A DNA stretch of 64,000 nucleotides from [Clostridium] fimetarium. GTDB lineage: Bacteria; Bacillota; Clostridia; Lachnospirales; Lachnospiraceae. Both the position numbers and the translations under genes were made by a program. Location of the stretch: NCBI RefSeq assembly GCF_900111235.1, contig NZ_FOJI01000017.1, positions 17,872-81,871 of the forward strand, given 5' to 3'. Positions within the stretch are counted from its first letter, which is position 1; each line of letters starts with the position of its first letter. Shown piece by piece: positions 1-9,855 of the stretch. The notes beneath the pieces are model-generated. The model was not told the DNA's origin. It saw only the letters and a program-made list of their open reading frames with translations, and did not search any database.

Positions 1-698
1 TAACTAAATTTATGAACGCAAGGCTACTTCGAAAGTACGGATTTACACATACTGAGATCTCAAAAATGAAGAGCTATGATATGCCAGAATTAATCGCTTC
101 AAATGAAAATAGAATGGAAAAAATGGACGAGCAAATTGCCTATCTTTCCAATTTAAGACATAGGCTAAAAGACGATATAGTATTAATGAAGAAGGTTGAT
201 GTATTTAAGCAGCCTGGTTACATAAAAGATTGCGTGCCGTTATCATATGTTTTGTATCAAAGTGGTGAGAAACTACTAAAGGAATCTAAAAGAATAATGA
301 CTGTACAAGATTATTTGTATTTATCACCAGAGGTGCAGCGAATTTATTTAATTAGAAAAGAAGATGCGGAAAATGATAATATAGTATTAAATATGGGATG
401 GGCAATCAAAATAGTAGATTTGGACAGATATAACATTAAAGAAAATGAATATACTGAAAGATATGATAAACGAAAATCATTATTGACATTAGCGAAACTA
501 CCTGTAAATACTGATAAAATCAATAAGTGTAATAATGAACAATTAAAAGATATGTTATTAAAAGAACCATTGAAGTATATGAATGAACATAACTTAAAAA
601 TAGATGGAGATATCATAGGAATTGTGATTACAATCGTAATAGAAGATGATGAAGAGATGCAATATCTATTAATAAGTATTCCAATTGCAGAAATGTAA
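1..698 (+). CDS. MerR-family transcriptional regulator, 5'-truncated by window edge
   Basis: The frame is open to the first base of the window, so the gene very likely starts upstream; the first ATG (12) is internal. The visible start (RLLRKYGFTHTEISKMKSYD) fits the second half of a MerR winged helix, followed by a predicted dimerisation coiled coil (about residues 25-60, rich in E/K/L) and a C-terminal 150-residue region like the effector-binding half of BltR/BmrR-type regulators. The DNA-recognition helix itself is outside the window. A MerR-style promoter with a 19-bp spacer lies 55 bp downstream of the stop and faces the next gene, so the natural inference is that this protein controls the pectin esterase at 832. 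Effector unknown. Confidence 0.7.
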   Translation, partial: TKFMNARLLRKYGFTHTEISKMKSYDMPELIASNENRMEKMDEQIAYLSNLRHRLKDDIVLMKKVDVFKQPGYIKDCVPLSYVLYQSGEKLLKESKRIMTVQDYLYLSPEVQRIYLIRKEDAENDNIVLNMGWAIKIVDLDRYNIKENEYTERYDKRKSLLTLAKLPVNTDKINKCNNEQLKDMLLKEPLKYMNEHNLKIDGDIIGIVITIVIEDDEEMQYLLISIPIAEM

Positions 699-752
699 AC
701 GTTAAAGCTAAACGTTACTTTTTCATTTTAGGCTTTAAATGTAAAACTAATA

Positions 753-783
753 TTGACTATGACACAGTGTCACACTTTATAAT
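753..783 (+). promoter_or_regulatory. MerR-type promoter/operator upstream of the pectin esterase gene
   Basis: TTGACT (753-758) and TATAAT (778-783) are separated by 19 bp rather than the usual 17. A perfect dyad TGACAC-A-GTGTCA (760-772) sits inside the spacer. An overlong spacer with an operator between the -35 and -10 boxes is the hallmark of promoters activated by MerR-family proteins through DNA distortion. The truncated regulator immediately upstream is the obvious candidate ligand. Confidence 0.75.
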
Positions 784-831
784 AAAAGTAGCGGATAAGC
801 GCAAATTTTATTATGGAGGTTTAATGAAAAA

Positions 832-3800
832 ATGGGAAGAAAAGGAAGAAGGTACGTGAGCTCTCTATTAGTTATTGTCATGACGACAGTGTTTTGCCTA
901 GGAAACTCGGCATTGTCGTTTGTTTCGGCAGCAGATAATAGAAAGATTGATGTATGGGATTTTGGTGGGGTCCAAGAAACTAATACAGATCTGTATACCA
1001 ATAACATTACTCTTGCTGCTTGGGAGAGCTGCACTGATTTAGTCGCAGGGAAGTTTACGGTAATAGGTACAAAAGCATTTGGCGATCTTGCAGTGAAGTA
1101 TGAAAAAGATGACCGAGTATATGCAATAGGAATAAAGAATGCAAATGCTTCACGTACGTCATCGTGCACGACAGCTTATGCAGATGGATATACAGCAAAT
1201 GGCCAGTATTATTGCAATGGTAAAGGAAGTATTGACAAGAGAACAATCACGATCGCTAACGTAGTAGCAGGCGATAAAGTAGTTGTTTACATGGCTGCGC
1301 AGTCATTGGCTGCAGACTGTGTAATGCATTTTTCGTATACGGATGCTTTAATGCAAGATGATACAACATCATATACAAATACGGGTACGAAATATGAATT
1401 CGTAGCAAAATACAGTGGTACTTATAAAATTTATACTGACACAAATTCAGTTAAACCAATTTATAACAGAGTGGTTAGAATACCGGGTGTTGCAGTGTCT
1501 GGTTCAATTAATTTAGGCTCAAGCAGTATTTCGGGATACACTGTTAAATTTACAAATGATAAAACAGGAGCTGAAACTGAAGCAACATTGAATGGAACTA
1601 ATTTTTCAGCAATATTAGCACCTGGAGATACATACACAGCATCACTTAACGGTGCAACTGGATTCGGCTTTACGAATGCATCTAAAGTAGTTACACCAGA
1701 TGTGTCAGAGGTGATTTCAGGAAAGAATGGAGTATCTTTAAAAGTTGAATCAAAGTCCATATATAATTTTACAGGAAAAATCACTGGTTTTAATTCTTCC
1801 TATGATATATCAAAATTAGTAGTGACATTAGAAACTCCTACAGATTCATTATTTGAAGATGTTGCATTAAAAATAAATGCTGATTTAACATTTACGGCAC
1901 AACTTAGTCCTGATGTTCCATACACAGTAAAATTAGGCAGTGTGAATGATTATGAAGTTGTATCTGGTGGAACGGTTAATAGCAATGTAGATGTTGCTGC
2001 TGATATTAATGTTTCTACAAAAGCATTATATGCAGTAACAGGAGGATTTAAAGATTTGCCATCTGGCAAGTCAGTTACAGCAGTAACTTTTACCAATGTT
2101 GATGATTCCTATGTATACACAGGAACAACGACAGCAACCGGATATTCAGTGAACTTAAGAGATGGCTCATATTCGGTGAAAGCTACAGTGGATGGATATA
2201 CAACGAATACACATATTGTTGTAAGTGGTGCAGCTGTAAGCAAAGACTTGTTATTTGTAGCTGTTGATAAAACGGTAGTTCCAATTACACGTGTATCTGA
2301 TGTTTATGTTGGATATTCGAACAAAGCGAACAATTATGCAACTGTAAATGCAGCAATCGCAGCTTGTAAGGCAATGAATCCTACTATCGAAGCAGATAGA
2401 ATTACAGTACATATTGCTCCCGGAACATACAGAGAACAGGTTATTATTTCCACGCCTTATATATCATTGGTGAATGATGAACAAGGACAGGTTTTATTAA
2501 CATGGTATTATGGAATTGGATATACTTATTTTAGCGCTGATTCTACAGGATATTACAATGCAGAAAGTGCATATGATCAATATAACGAAAAAACTGTTGC
2601 AAAATGGGGATGTTCAACTTATATACAGAATACTGCAACCGGTTTCAAAGCAGAAAACATTACATTTGAGGCATCATTTAATAGATACATCACAGATGAA
2701 GAAATCGTTGATGGTGTAACTGCATCAGGAGAATCAATTAATTTTGCCAGAAAATATGGAGCAGATGTTACTGCAAAAACAGCAACAGAAAGAGCCACAG
2801 CAATGGCAGTTGATGCCGACAAAGTAGAATTTTATAACTGCTCATTCCTTGGTGGACAGGATACTTTATACACCAGTGGAACGAATACAAGTAGCTATTA
2901 TAAAGATTGTTTTATCGAAGGTAATACAGACTTTATCTTTGGTGATGGCAATGCAGTATTTGATGCATGTAATATTTCGTGGAAAGGTTATAGTGACACA
3001 GCGAATGCAGGATATCTTACCGCTGCAAAAGATGTTGCAACTTATGGTTATTTATTCAGAAACTGTACAGTAACTGGTAATGATAAATTGAAAGTAGCTG
3101 GTGGTGCATTTGGTAGACCTTGGGGTGCAAATGCAAAAGTAAAATTTATCAATACAAAGCTTGAAAGTGCTGACTTGATTTCAGATGTAGGATGGGCTGA
3201 CATGAGTGGAGCGCTTGCAACTGGAGCAAAGTTTGGTGAATACAATACAACTGTACTTGATGGAACTACAGAAGACACTTCAAAACGAGTAACTGGTGTT
3301 ATGGATGCAACAGCTGCAAGTGCAATAAATGTAACAAATTATTTTGGAACATGGGTACCATCTCATTATACAGCAGAGGATGCAGCTGTTGCGCTTTCAG
3401 CAACACCATCACTTACTGATAATGGAGATATTAATGCTCCATATCCAGGACATACATTAACCGTACATTATTCGCTAGGTGCTAAAAATGACTTGAGCGA
3501 TGCTTCAACAATTCGTTGGTATAGAGTTAATGCAACAACAGGAGTAGAAACACTTGCAAAAGTTTCTTCAGCATCAGCTGGAAATTCATATACAATTACA
3601 ACTGCTGATCAAGGATTCTTGATTAAAGTAGTTGTAATTCCTGAATCAATTAGTGGAACAGTAGGAGCATCAAAATCATATCAGGCAGATGCATTTGTTA
3701 GAACTGGATATGAAGATCCTACAGCAACTGGAGGAGATATCGTATTAGGGGATGGTGTGAATATTTTTCTTGCAGGGGATTCAACAGTTAAGGATTATTC

Positions 3801-6800
3801 AACAGCAGGAATGTATATGTCAGGAAAAGCGCAGTCAGAAGGATCTTGGGGCGAATATCTCCAGTCATTCTTTGACTCAAAGGTAGTAAAGATTCAAAAT
3901 TATGCAAATGGTGGAAGAAGTACAAGAAACTTCATTAATGAAGGCTCTCTTGATAAAATTTCAGCTAAAATAACAACAGGCGATTATTTACTGATTCAAT
4001 TTGGACATAATGATTGCGCAAATAGTTCAGGATATTTAGCGGACAGGTATGTTCCACTTGGCACACCAGATGCAAATGGAATTTTTCCTGTGACAGCAGG
4101 AGCTAAAGTTGATAATATTTATACATATGATTGCGGTGCAACATATAAGTGGTATTTGTTACAGTACATCAATGCAGTAAAAGCTGCAGGCGCAACACCT
4201 GTTTTAGTGACACCAGTGTCAAGACAGTACTATAACGCCGATGGTACAATTAAGCCTCATCATGATTCGACAGATACAACAACCGGCACTTATGTAAGTT
4301 CTAATGATGCATACGTAACAGCAATGAAACAACTTGCAGTAGAGCAAAATGTATTATTGATTGATGCATTCCAGCTTACTAAGAATATGTACCAGGCAGC
4401 CTATACAGCAGATTCTACAGCAGCAAATGGCGTTTCTACATATGGCAAACAAGTTATGGCTCCAGGAGACAGCACACATAGTAATAAACTTGGTGGTTTG
4501 ATCAGTGCTGCATATATGGCAACTACAATTCAGTCAATGAATTTAAATATTTCATCAGCAATTCAGAAGCCAAGTCAGATTGCAGGAGAAACAGGAGATG
4601 GCAAGCAAGTGTTTTCAATCAATGGAAATAATCAGTTAACTGCTTTTGCCTCAGATGATAGTGGCAACTTTACAGTTTCAGCAACGTACTGGCAGACATT
4701 AGGCCAGACCTTAATAACTGCAATTGGAAATTATACAGCTCCAGTTATTGCCGATGCAGACTATACTGCAGTGACAGCAGCAAAAACAGCAGTGAATATT
4801 CTTACAGCAGCTGATTACAAAGATTTCTCAGCAGTAACAGCAGCAGTTGCAGCAGTACAAACTGGTTTAAAGGTTACAGACCAGACTAAAGTAGATGCAA
4901 TGGCAAAAGCAATCAATGATGCAATTGCAGCATTAGTAAAAGTGGTACCAGCAGCACCTTCAACTATTTGGATGGTTGGCGATTCAACAGTATGTGGTTT
5001 TACTGATAATTATTATTATCCAAGATATGGATGGGGTACTCAATTAGGCAATTATCTTGACGGTTCATTTACAATTCAAAACCTTGCACTTTCAGGAAGA
5101 AGCTCTACAAGCTACACATTAGATCCACAGTATCAGACATTGCTTACTGGGATGAAGAGTGGAGATTTCCTATTTATAGGATTTGGACATAATGATGAAA
5201 AAGCAGAGGCAGCTAGATATACGAATCCAAATGGATCATATACAGAGGCCGGATCATTTGCTAATTCATTATATGAAAATTATATTAAACAGGCAAAAGC
5301 GGCAGGCGTTACGGTTGTATTATGTACACCAATCGTAAGAAGAACTGCAACAGGTATATGGTCTGACTCAAATCTTCACATTACAACTACAATTGGAACT
5401 TTTCCAGGTGGAGATTATTCAAAATCAATTAAAGATTTAGGAACAGCACTTAGTATTCCAGTTGTTGATATGACATCACTCACTAAGTCATTATATGACA
5501 CACTTGGTGCAGCCGAAACACTATATCTACATGCATGGACATCTTCAAAAGAAGCAAGTGTAGATAATACACATACAAATATCTGGGGTGCAAAGTATAA
5601 TGCATACCTTATTACAAAGGCTTTAAAAGGCTTGAATGTTAGTGGCCTTTCATCACATGTAATTGATGCAGTTGCACCTACAAAAGTAGGTAATTTAGTT
5701 TCAAATCCTTTATTTGTTGAGTCAGGTTATACAGGTCAACTTACAGACAGTTTGTTATGGCCTAACCTTGGAATCTGGAAAGGTACTGTATTTGGAAATG
5801 TTGGCGGTCTTCCGTCAGCAACAAATCAGAAACTTGAAGCGGATAGCAATGGCAATATGCATATTGCAGTTACAGGCGATAAAGGAAAGATAGCTAGCGC
5901 AGTTGACGGTTTTGCAATGTACTACTATAAAGTTCCAGCAAATAGTACATTTACACTTTCAGCAAAAGCTAAAATTAACGCTTATGCATCAAATGATCAA
6001 GTTTCATTTGGATTGATGGCTAGAGATGAGATGTATATTGATTCATTAATAACCACAGCAATAGGTGATTATGTTGTGGCAGGACCTTTGAAATTAACGA
6101 AGGTTGCAACGCCTACTGTACCAGGCAGTATATGGAATTGCTTTGCAAGAAAGAGCGGAGTTCTTACACAGGGCGGTACTTGTGCAAACGCGATTGCGGT
6201 TGGAGACACATTAAATCTTAAGATTGAAGGCAATTCTGATGGATATGCTTGCACACTTGGAAATGAGACAACAATAGCAGGAGGATTTGATTTCAAGTTA
6301 ACAAGTATTGATTCAAATTATGTATATGTTGGTATGTTCGTTGCAAGAAATGCAGACATTACATTCAGTGATATCAAACTTATCGTTGATGGAGTCGAAG
6401 TAGTAGCAACAACAGATCCAGGAACAAATCCTGGAACAGAGGTAGCTGCAGATTATTCAGCAGTTACAGCAGCGCTTGAAGCAGCAAAAGCGCTTATAGC
6501 AGCTGATTACAAAGATTTTTCAGCAGTAACAACTGCAGTTAATGCAGTTCAGACAGGCTTGCTTACAGCAGATCAGGCCAAAGTCGATGCTATGGCAAAA
6601 GCTATCACAGATGCAGTTGCAGGTTTGGTAAATAAAGTAGTCGTGTTACCGGCTGAAATCGTAGCGTCTAACAATCAGATAATTACATCTAGTCAAATAT
6701 TGGATGTTATAAAAACATTAACGAAAGACCAAGATCTTTTGATTGATGTTACGAAAGGATCAGTTAATGAAATAAGCAGTGATGTATTTAAGGCAGCAGC

Positions 6801-7377
6801 GCAAATGAATTCGACAGTAGTAATCAAGGTAAAAGATTGCACATGGGAATTTTCAAATCTTTCTGCAGACACAACAGTATCTTTGAAATCACCTGTTGTT
6901 ACTATCGATGCAAAAATTGCAGCAGTAACAGATAAGTTAGCTACAGCAGCAGGATTTGATACAAGTAAAGTTGTACAACTAAGCTTTGAGCATAGTGGTG
7001 CATTACCTGGAGAAGCTAAGGTTACATTGAATGTAAAAGGGAAGTATGACGTTGGTACTACATTACATTTCTACTACTTTAATGCTGAAACAGGTTTGTT
7101 TGAAAGTTTGCAGACATGCACTGTTGATGCAGATGGAAATGTTGTAGTGACATTAACACATTGTTCTGATTATGTATTTACAATAGAGGAACTTCCACAG
7201 ACATTAATAGTTGTAGCAAATCCAGTAATTATTGATACAAATGTTTCAAACACTTCTGACCCAAGCGTAAAAGTAGCAACTGGAGATAGTACACCAATTG
7301 TGGGACTATTCTGCTTGTTTATTTTATCAGCAGGAGTTGTTTTAACTGTAAGAAGAAAAAGATTAGTAGTTAAGTAG
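832..7377 (+). CDS. Secreted multi-domain pectin esterase: CE8 pectin methylesterase plus two CE12-like SGNH acetylesterases
   Basis: 2181-residue extracellular enzyme predicted to strip methyl and acetyl groups from pectin. Residues 1-34 form a signal peptide ending near VSAAD. Residues 35-480 are beta-rich and probably carbohydrate-binding or Ig-like. Residues about 485-830 are a CE8 pectinesterase with all five family motifs: GTYRE (531-535), ATAMAV, GQDTLY (675-680), TDFIFG (D700) and GRPW (761-764); catalytic D677, D700 and R762. Residues about 975-1230 are an SGNH esterase (GDST with S984, NGGRS, GHND 1058-1061, D1213/H1216). FIVAR-like helical repeats are at about 1307-1375 and 1872-1936. 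A second SGNH domain spans about 1378-1600 (S1385, GHND 1452-1455, D1578/H1581), followed by a beta-sandwich. The C-terminus has a VATGD motif (about 2148-2152), a membrane segment and basic tail, which looks like a sortase anchor. The start is uncertain: GGAGG (815-819) is 12 bp from ATG 832 but 4 bp from an out-of-frame ATG at 824. Confidence 0.92.
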   Translation: MGRKGRRYVSSLLVIVMTTVFCLGNSALSFVSAADNRKIDVWDFGGVQETNTDLYTNNITLAAWESCTDLVAGKFTVIGTKAFGDLAVKYEKDDRVYAIGIKNANASRTSSCTTAYADGYTANGQYYCNGKGSIDKRTITIANVVAGDKVVVYMAAQSLAADCVMHFSYTDALMQDDTTSYTNTGTKYEFVAKYSGTYKIYTDTNSVKPIYNRVVRIPGVAVSGSINLGSSSISGYTVKFTNDKTGAETEATLNGTNFSAILAPGDTYTASLNGATGFGFTNASKVVTPDVSEVISGKNGVSLKVESKSIYNFTGKITGFNSSYDISKLVVTLETPTDSLFEDVALKINADLTFTAQLSPDVPYTVKLGSVNDYEVVSGGTVNSNVDVAADINVSTKALYAVTGGFKDLPSGKSVTAVTFTNVDDSYVYTGTTTATGYSVNLRDGSYSVKATVDGYTTNTHIVVSGAAVSKDLLFVAVDKTVVPITRVSDVYVGYSNKANNYATVNAAIAACKAMNPTIEADRITVHIAPGTYREQVIISTPYISLVNDEQGQVLLTWYYGIGYTYFSADSTGYYNAESAYDQYNEKTVAKWGCSTYIQNTATGFKAENITFEASFNRYITDEEIVDGVTASGESINFARKYGADVTAKTATERATAMAVDADKVEFYNCSFLGGQDTLYTSGTNTSSYYKDCFIEGNTDFIFGDGNAVFDACNISWKGYSDTANAGYLTAAKDVATYGYLFRNCTVTGNDKLKVAGGAFGRPWGANAKVKFINTKLESADLISDVGWADMSGALATGAKFGEYNTTVLDGTTEDTSKRVTGVMDATAASAINVTNYFGTWVPSHYTAEDAAVALSATPSLTDNGDINAPYPGHTLTVHYSLGAKNDLSDASTIRWYRVNATTGVETLAKVSSASAGNSYTITTADQGFLIKVVVIPESISGTVGASKSYQADAFVRTGYEDPTATGGDIVLGDGVNIFLAGDSTVKDYSTAGMYMSGKAQSEGSWGEYLQSFFDSKVVKIQNYANGGRSTRNFINEGSLDKISAKITTGDYLLIQFGHNDCANSSGYLADRYVPLGTPDANGIFPVTAGAKVDNIYTYDCGATYKWYLLQYINAVKAAGATPVLVTPVSRQYYNADGTIKPHHDSTDTTTGTYVSSNDAYVTAMKQLAVEQNVLLIDAFQLTKNMYQAAYTADSTAANGVSTYGKQVMAPGDSTHSNKLGGLISAAYMATTIQSMNLNISSAIQKPSQIAGETGDGKQVFSINGNNQLTAFASDDSGNFTVSATYWQTLGQTLITAIGNYTAPVIADADYTAVTAAKTAVNILTAADYKDFSAVTAAVAAVQTGLKVTDQTKVDAMAKAINDAIAALVKVVPAAPSTIWMVGDSTVCGFTDNYYYPRYGWGTQLGNYLDGSFTIQNLALSGRSSTSYTLDPQYQTLLTGMKSGDFLFIGFGHNDEKAEAARYTNPNGSYTEAGSFANSLYENYIKQAKAAGVTVVLCTPIVRRTATGIWSDSNLHITTTIGTFPGGDYSKSIKDLGTALSIPVVDMTSLTKSLYDTLGAAETLYLHAWTSSKEASVDNTHTNIWGAKYNAYLITKALKGLNVSGLSSHVIDAVAPTKVGNLVSNPLFVESGYTGQLTDSLLWPNLGIWKGTVFGNVGGLPSATNQKLEADSNGNMHIAVTGDKGKIASAVDGFAMYYYKVPANSTFTLSAKAKINAYASNDQVSFGLMARDEMYIDSLITTAIGDYVVAGPLKLTKVATPTVPGSIWNCFARKSGVLTQGGTCANAIAVGDTLNLKIEGNSDGYACTLGNETTIAGGFDFKLTSIDSNYVYVGMFVARNADITFSDIKLIVDGVEVVATTDPGTNPGTEVAADYSAVTAALEAAKALIAADYKDFSAVTTAVNAVQTGLLTADQAKVDAMAKAITDAVAGLVNKVVVLPAEIVASNNQIITSSQILDVIKTLTKDQDLLIDVTKGSVNEISSDVFKAAAQMNSTVVIKVKDCTWEFSNLSADTTVSLKSPVVTIDAKIAAVTDKLATAAGFDTSKVVQLSFEHSGALPGEAKVTLNVKGKYDVGTTLHFYYFNAETGLFESLQTCTVDADGNVVVTLTHCSDYVFTIEELPQTLIVVANPVIIDTNVSNTSDPSVKVATGDSTPIVGLFCLFILSAGVVLTVRRKRLVVK

Positions 7378-7408
7378 TACAAATAATAAGATTTATAAAA
7401 TAATTAAA

Positions 7409-7455
7409 AAAATGTGTTCTAAGTGGAAAAATCTGCTTAGAACACATTTTTTTTG
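7409..7455 (+). terminator. Rho-independent terminator after the pectin esterase gene
   Basis: Perfect 14-bp stem (7411-7424 with 7437-7450, AAATGTGTTCTAAG arm) with a 12-base loop, followed by a run of T to 7455. Confidence 0.93.
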
Positions 7456-7566
7456 TATTAATGTGTAGAAATCAAATATATATATCAATAATAATCATTA
7501 ACGACGCATTTGGATCGTTATTCATATAATAATTACAATAAGCATATATAATTATTAAAATTAATC

Positions 7567-7583
7567 TATAACTTTAAGTTATA
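7567..7583. promoter_or_regulatory. Possible operator upstream of leuC
   Basis: A perfect 17-bp dyad, TATAACTT-T-AAGTTATA, about 110 bp upstream of leuC. Size and T-N11-A shape would suit a LysR-type regulator, a common controller of leuCD in clostridia, but no regulator gene is adjacent and AT-rich dyads arise easily. The rest of the 7456-7693 gap is AT-rich with no T-box or other recognisable leader. Confidence 0.35.
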
Positions 7584-7604
7584 ACTTATATAGCTAATAT
7601 GTAT

Positions 7605-7633
7605 TTGCATTATACCAATAACTGTTATAAAAT
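7605..7633 (+). promoter_or_regulatory. Possible leuC promoter
   Basis: TTGCAT (7605-7610), 17-bp spacer, TAAAAT (7628-7633); about 60 bp upstream of leuC and just downstream of the dyad at 7567-7583. The match is modest. Confidence 0.35.
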
Positions 7634-7693
7634 ACAATTATCATATTTAGAAAAACAATATATAGAAGAACAATATATTAGGAGGATTATAAC

Positions 7694-8959
7694 ATGGGAA
7701 TGACAATGACGCAAAAAATCTTAGCAGCACATGCAGGTCTTAGTGAAGTTAAGGCTGGTCAACTGATTGAAGCTGATTTAGATCTTGTACTTGGAAATGA
7801 TATTACAGCACCTGTAGCTATTCATGAAATGGATAAAATGAAAATAAATACTGTATTTGACAAGGATAAAATTGCTCTTGTTCCAGATCATTTTGTACCT
7901 AACAAAGATATTAAGTCAGCAGAGCATTGTAAATGCGTTCGTGAATTTGCTAGCAAACATGATATTACGAACTACTTCGAAGTAGGACAGATGGGTATTG
8001 AACATGCATTACTCCCAGAAAAGGGATTAACCGTAGCTGGTGATGTTATTATCGGTGCTGATTCTCATACCTGTACCTATGGTGCCCTTGGAGCATTTTC
8101 AACTGGTGTTGGTTCAACTGATATGGCTGCCGGAATGGCAACAGGAAAAGCTTGGTTTAAAGTACCTTCAGCAATCAAATTTGTTTTGACAGGGAAATTA
8201 TCAAAATGGGTTAGTGGTAAGGATTTAATTCTTCATATCATCGGAATGATTGGTGTTGATGGCGCGCTTTACAAATCAATGGAATTTGTAGGTGATGGCA
8301 TTGCAAATCTGACAATGGATGACAGATTTACAGTTGCTAATATGGCAATTGAAGCGGGAGCAAAGAACGGAATTTTTCCAGTGGATGCGCTTGCCGAAAC
8401 ATATATAAAAGAACATTCGAAGAAACCTTATGTTATATATGAAGCAGATGAAGATGCACAGTATGATGAGACCATCACAATTGATCTTGCAGAATTGAAA
8501 TCAACAATTGCATTTCCACATTTGCCAGAAAATACTAGAACGATTGATGAAGTCGGCGAAGTAATAATAGATCAAGTTGTAATCGGTTCTTGTACAAATG
8601 GTAGAATTGATGATTTAAGAATTACTGCTAAAGTATTTGAAGGAAGACAGGTAGATAAGAGACTTCGAGTAATCATAATTCCAGCAACACAAAAAATATA
8701 TCTTCAAGCAATTGAAGAAGGACTAATTCAGATATTTATTAATTCTGGTGCAATTGTAAGTACGCCAACCTGTGGACCTTGCCTTGGAGGATATATGGGA
8801 GTATTAGCAGCTGGTGAACGCTGTATATCAACAACCAACCGTAACTTTGTAGGACGTATGGGAGATCCAAAATCTGAAGTATATCTTGCAAGTCCAGCAA
8901 TAGCAGCAGCTAGTGCAATTACAGGCAAAATATCAGGTCCAGCTGAATTAGGAATGTAA
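7694..8959 (+). CDS. leuC: 3-isopropylmalate dehydratase large subunit
   Basis: 421-residue aconitase-fold protein; with LeuD it isomerises 2-isopropylmalate to 3-isopropylmalate in leucine biosynthesis. The three cysteines that bind the 4Fe-4S cluster are visible: C300 in GSCTNG, and C360 and C363 in TCGPC. Length matches the short archaeal/clostridial LeuC class (about 420) rather than the 465-residue enterobacterial form. The start has AGGAGG 8 bp upstream. leuD follows after a 69-bp gap, so the two are probably co-transcribed; leuB and leuA are not in the window. Homoaconitase-like enzymes share this fold, but the LeuC call is favoured. Confidence 0.95.
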   Translation: MGMTMTQKILAAHAGLSEVKAGQLIEADLDLVLGNDITAPVAIHEMDKMKINTVFDKDKIALVPDHFVPNKDIKSAEHCKCVREFASKHDITNYFEVGQMGIEHALLPEKGLTVAGDVIIGADSHTCTYGALGAFSTGVGSTDMAAGMATGKAWFKVPSAIKFVLTGKLSKWVSGKDLILHIIGMIGVDGALYKSMEFVGDGIANLTMDDRFTVANMAIEAGAKNGIFPVDALAETYIKEHSKKPYVIYEADEDAQYDETITIDLAELKSTIAFPHLPENTRTIDEVGEVIIDQVVIGSCTNGRIDDLRITAKVFEGRQVDKRLRVIIIPATQKIYLQAIEEGLIQIFINSGAIVSTPTCGPCLGGYMGVLAAGERCISTTNRNFVGRMGDPKSEVYLASPAIAAASAITGKISGPAELGM

Positions 8960-9028
8960 AATCGTTTCAACAGTGAGAAAATAAAACGTGTTTCTATAGA
9001 TAGAAGATTGAAAAGGAGATAACTAATT

Positions 9029-9511
9029 ATGAAAGCATTCGGAAAAGTATTTAAATATGGAGATAATGTAGATACAGACGTAATAATACCAGCAAGATAC
9101 TTAAATTCATCTGATCCAGCTGAGCTAGCATCACATTGCATGGAAGATATAGATAAGGATTTTATTAAAAATGTAAAAAAAGGTGACATCATTGTTGCGA
9201 ATAAGAATTTTGGATGTGGTTCATCAAGAGAGCATGCACCAATCGCAATCAAGGAATCAGGCATAAGCTGTGTAATTGCAGAAACATTTGCAAGGATATT
9301 CTATCGTAATTCAATTAATATTGGTCTTCCAATTATTGAATGTCCTGAGGCTGCAAAGTCAATAGAAGCGAATGATGAGTTGGAAGTTGATTTTGATAGT
9401 GGGTTAATTACGAATAAGACAAAGGGAATACAATACCAAGGTCAGGCATTCCCAGAATTCATGCAGAAGATTATTAAGGCTGAAGGCCTGATAAATTACA
9501 TCAATATGTAA
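9029..9511 (+). CDS. leuD: 3-isopropylmalate dehydratase small subunit
   Basis: 160-residue swivelling domain that completes the LeuCD active site. The [11 protein letters not shown] start and [10 protein letters not shown] motif (substrate-binding Ser/Arg loop) are diagnostic. Length fits the short LeuD class paired with 420-residue LeuC. Ribosome site AAGGAG lies about 9 bp upstream. The stop is immediately followed by the palindromic repeat at 9510-9828. Confidence 0.95.
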   Translation: MKAFGKVFKYGDNVDTDVIIPARYLNSSDPAELASHCMEDIDKDFIKNVKKGDIIVANKNFGCGSSREHAPIAIKESGISCVIAETFARIFYRNSINIGLPIIECPEAAKSIEANDELEVDFDSGLITNKTKGIQYQGQAFPEFMQKIIKAEGLINYINM

Positions 9512-9828
9512 ATTATTGCATTGGCTTTGCTTCCTATTTCTTCGTATGTAAGTTACTAATGTCTTCATTTTATGCTAAAAGCATAGATAAAAAGTTCTAA
9601 ACTCCTCACTTCGTTCGTCAGACAGGGAATTATTGCATTGGCTTTGCTTCCTATTTCCTCGTATGTAAGTTACTAATGCCTTCATTTTATGCTAAAAGCA
9701 AGAGCAAAAGTTCTAAACTCCTCACTGCGTTCGTCAGACAGTAGAACTTTTGCTCTTAACGCATAAAATGAAGGCATAAGTAACTTATCATACTCGTCAA
9801 ATATACAGCAAAGCCAATGCAATAATTT
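9510..9828. repeat. Long palindromic intergenic element A (one and a half copies)
   Basis: The leuD-to-AP2 convergent gap is filled by a duplicated left half (9511-9625 and 9628-9741, near-identical, about 115 bp) followed by one right half (9742-9828). Outer arms AATTATTGCATTGGCTTTGC (9511 and 9628) pair with the reverse complement at 9807-9828; inner blocks TGCCTTCATTTTATGC and AGAGCAAAAGTTCTA of copy 2 pair with 9742-9772. The loop carries CTCACTGCGTTCG, also present in element F and, in diverged form, in C and E. The right half pairs exactly with copy 2 (AGAGCAAAAG), not with copy 1 (AGATAAAAAG), so copy 1 is the extra one. Confidence 0.85.
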
Positions 9829-9855
9829 GGGTTGAAAAGCCTTATTTCTATAAGA

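Noticed and set aside
3048..3278. Minus-strand frames inside the pectin-esterase gene (also at 1461-1784, 2619-2822 and 6069-6296)
   Set aside because: Antisense shadows of a clear multi-domain gene with complete family motifs.
7456..7693. T-box or leucine leader upstream of leuC
   Set aside because: No AGGGTGGNACCGCG-type T-box core, no Leu-rich leader peptide and no antiterminator pair found.
9510..9828. Insertion sequence remnant
   Set aside because: No transposase, and arms are not shared with the other elements as IS ends would be.
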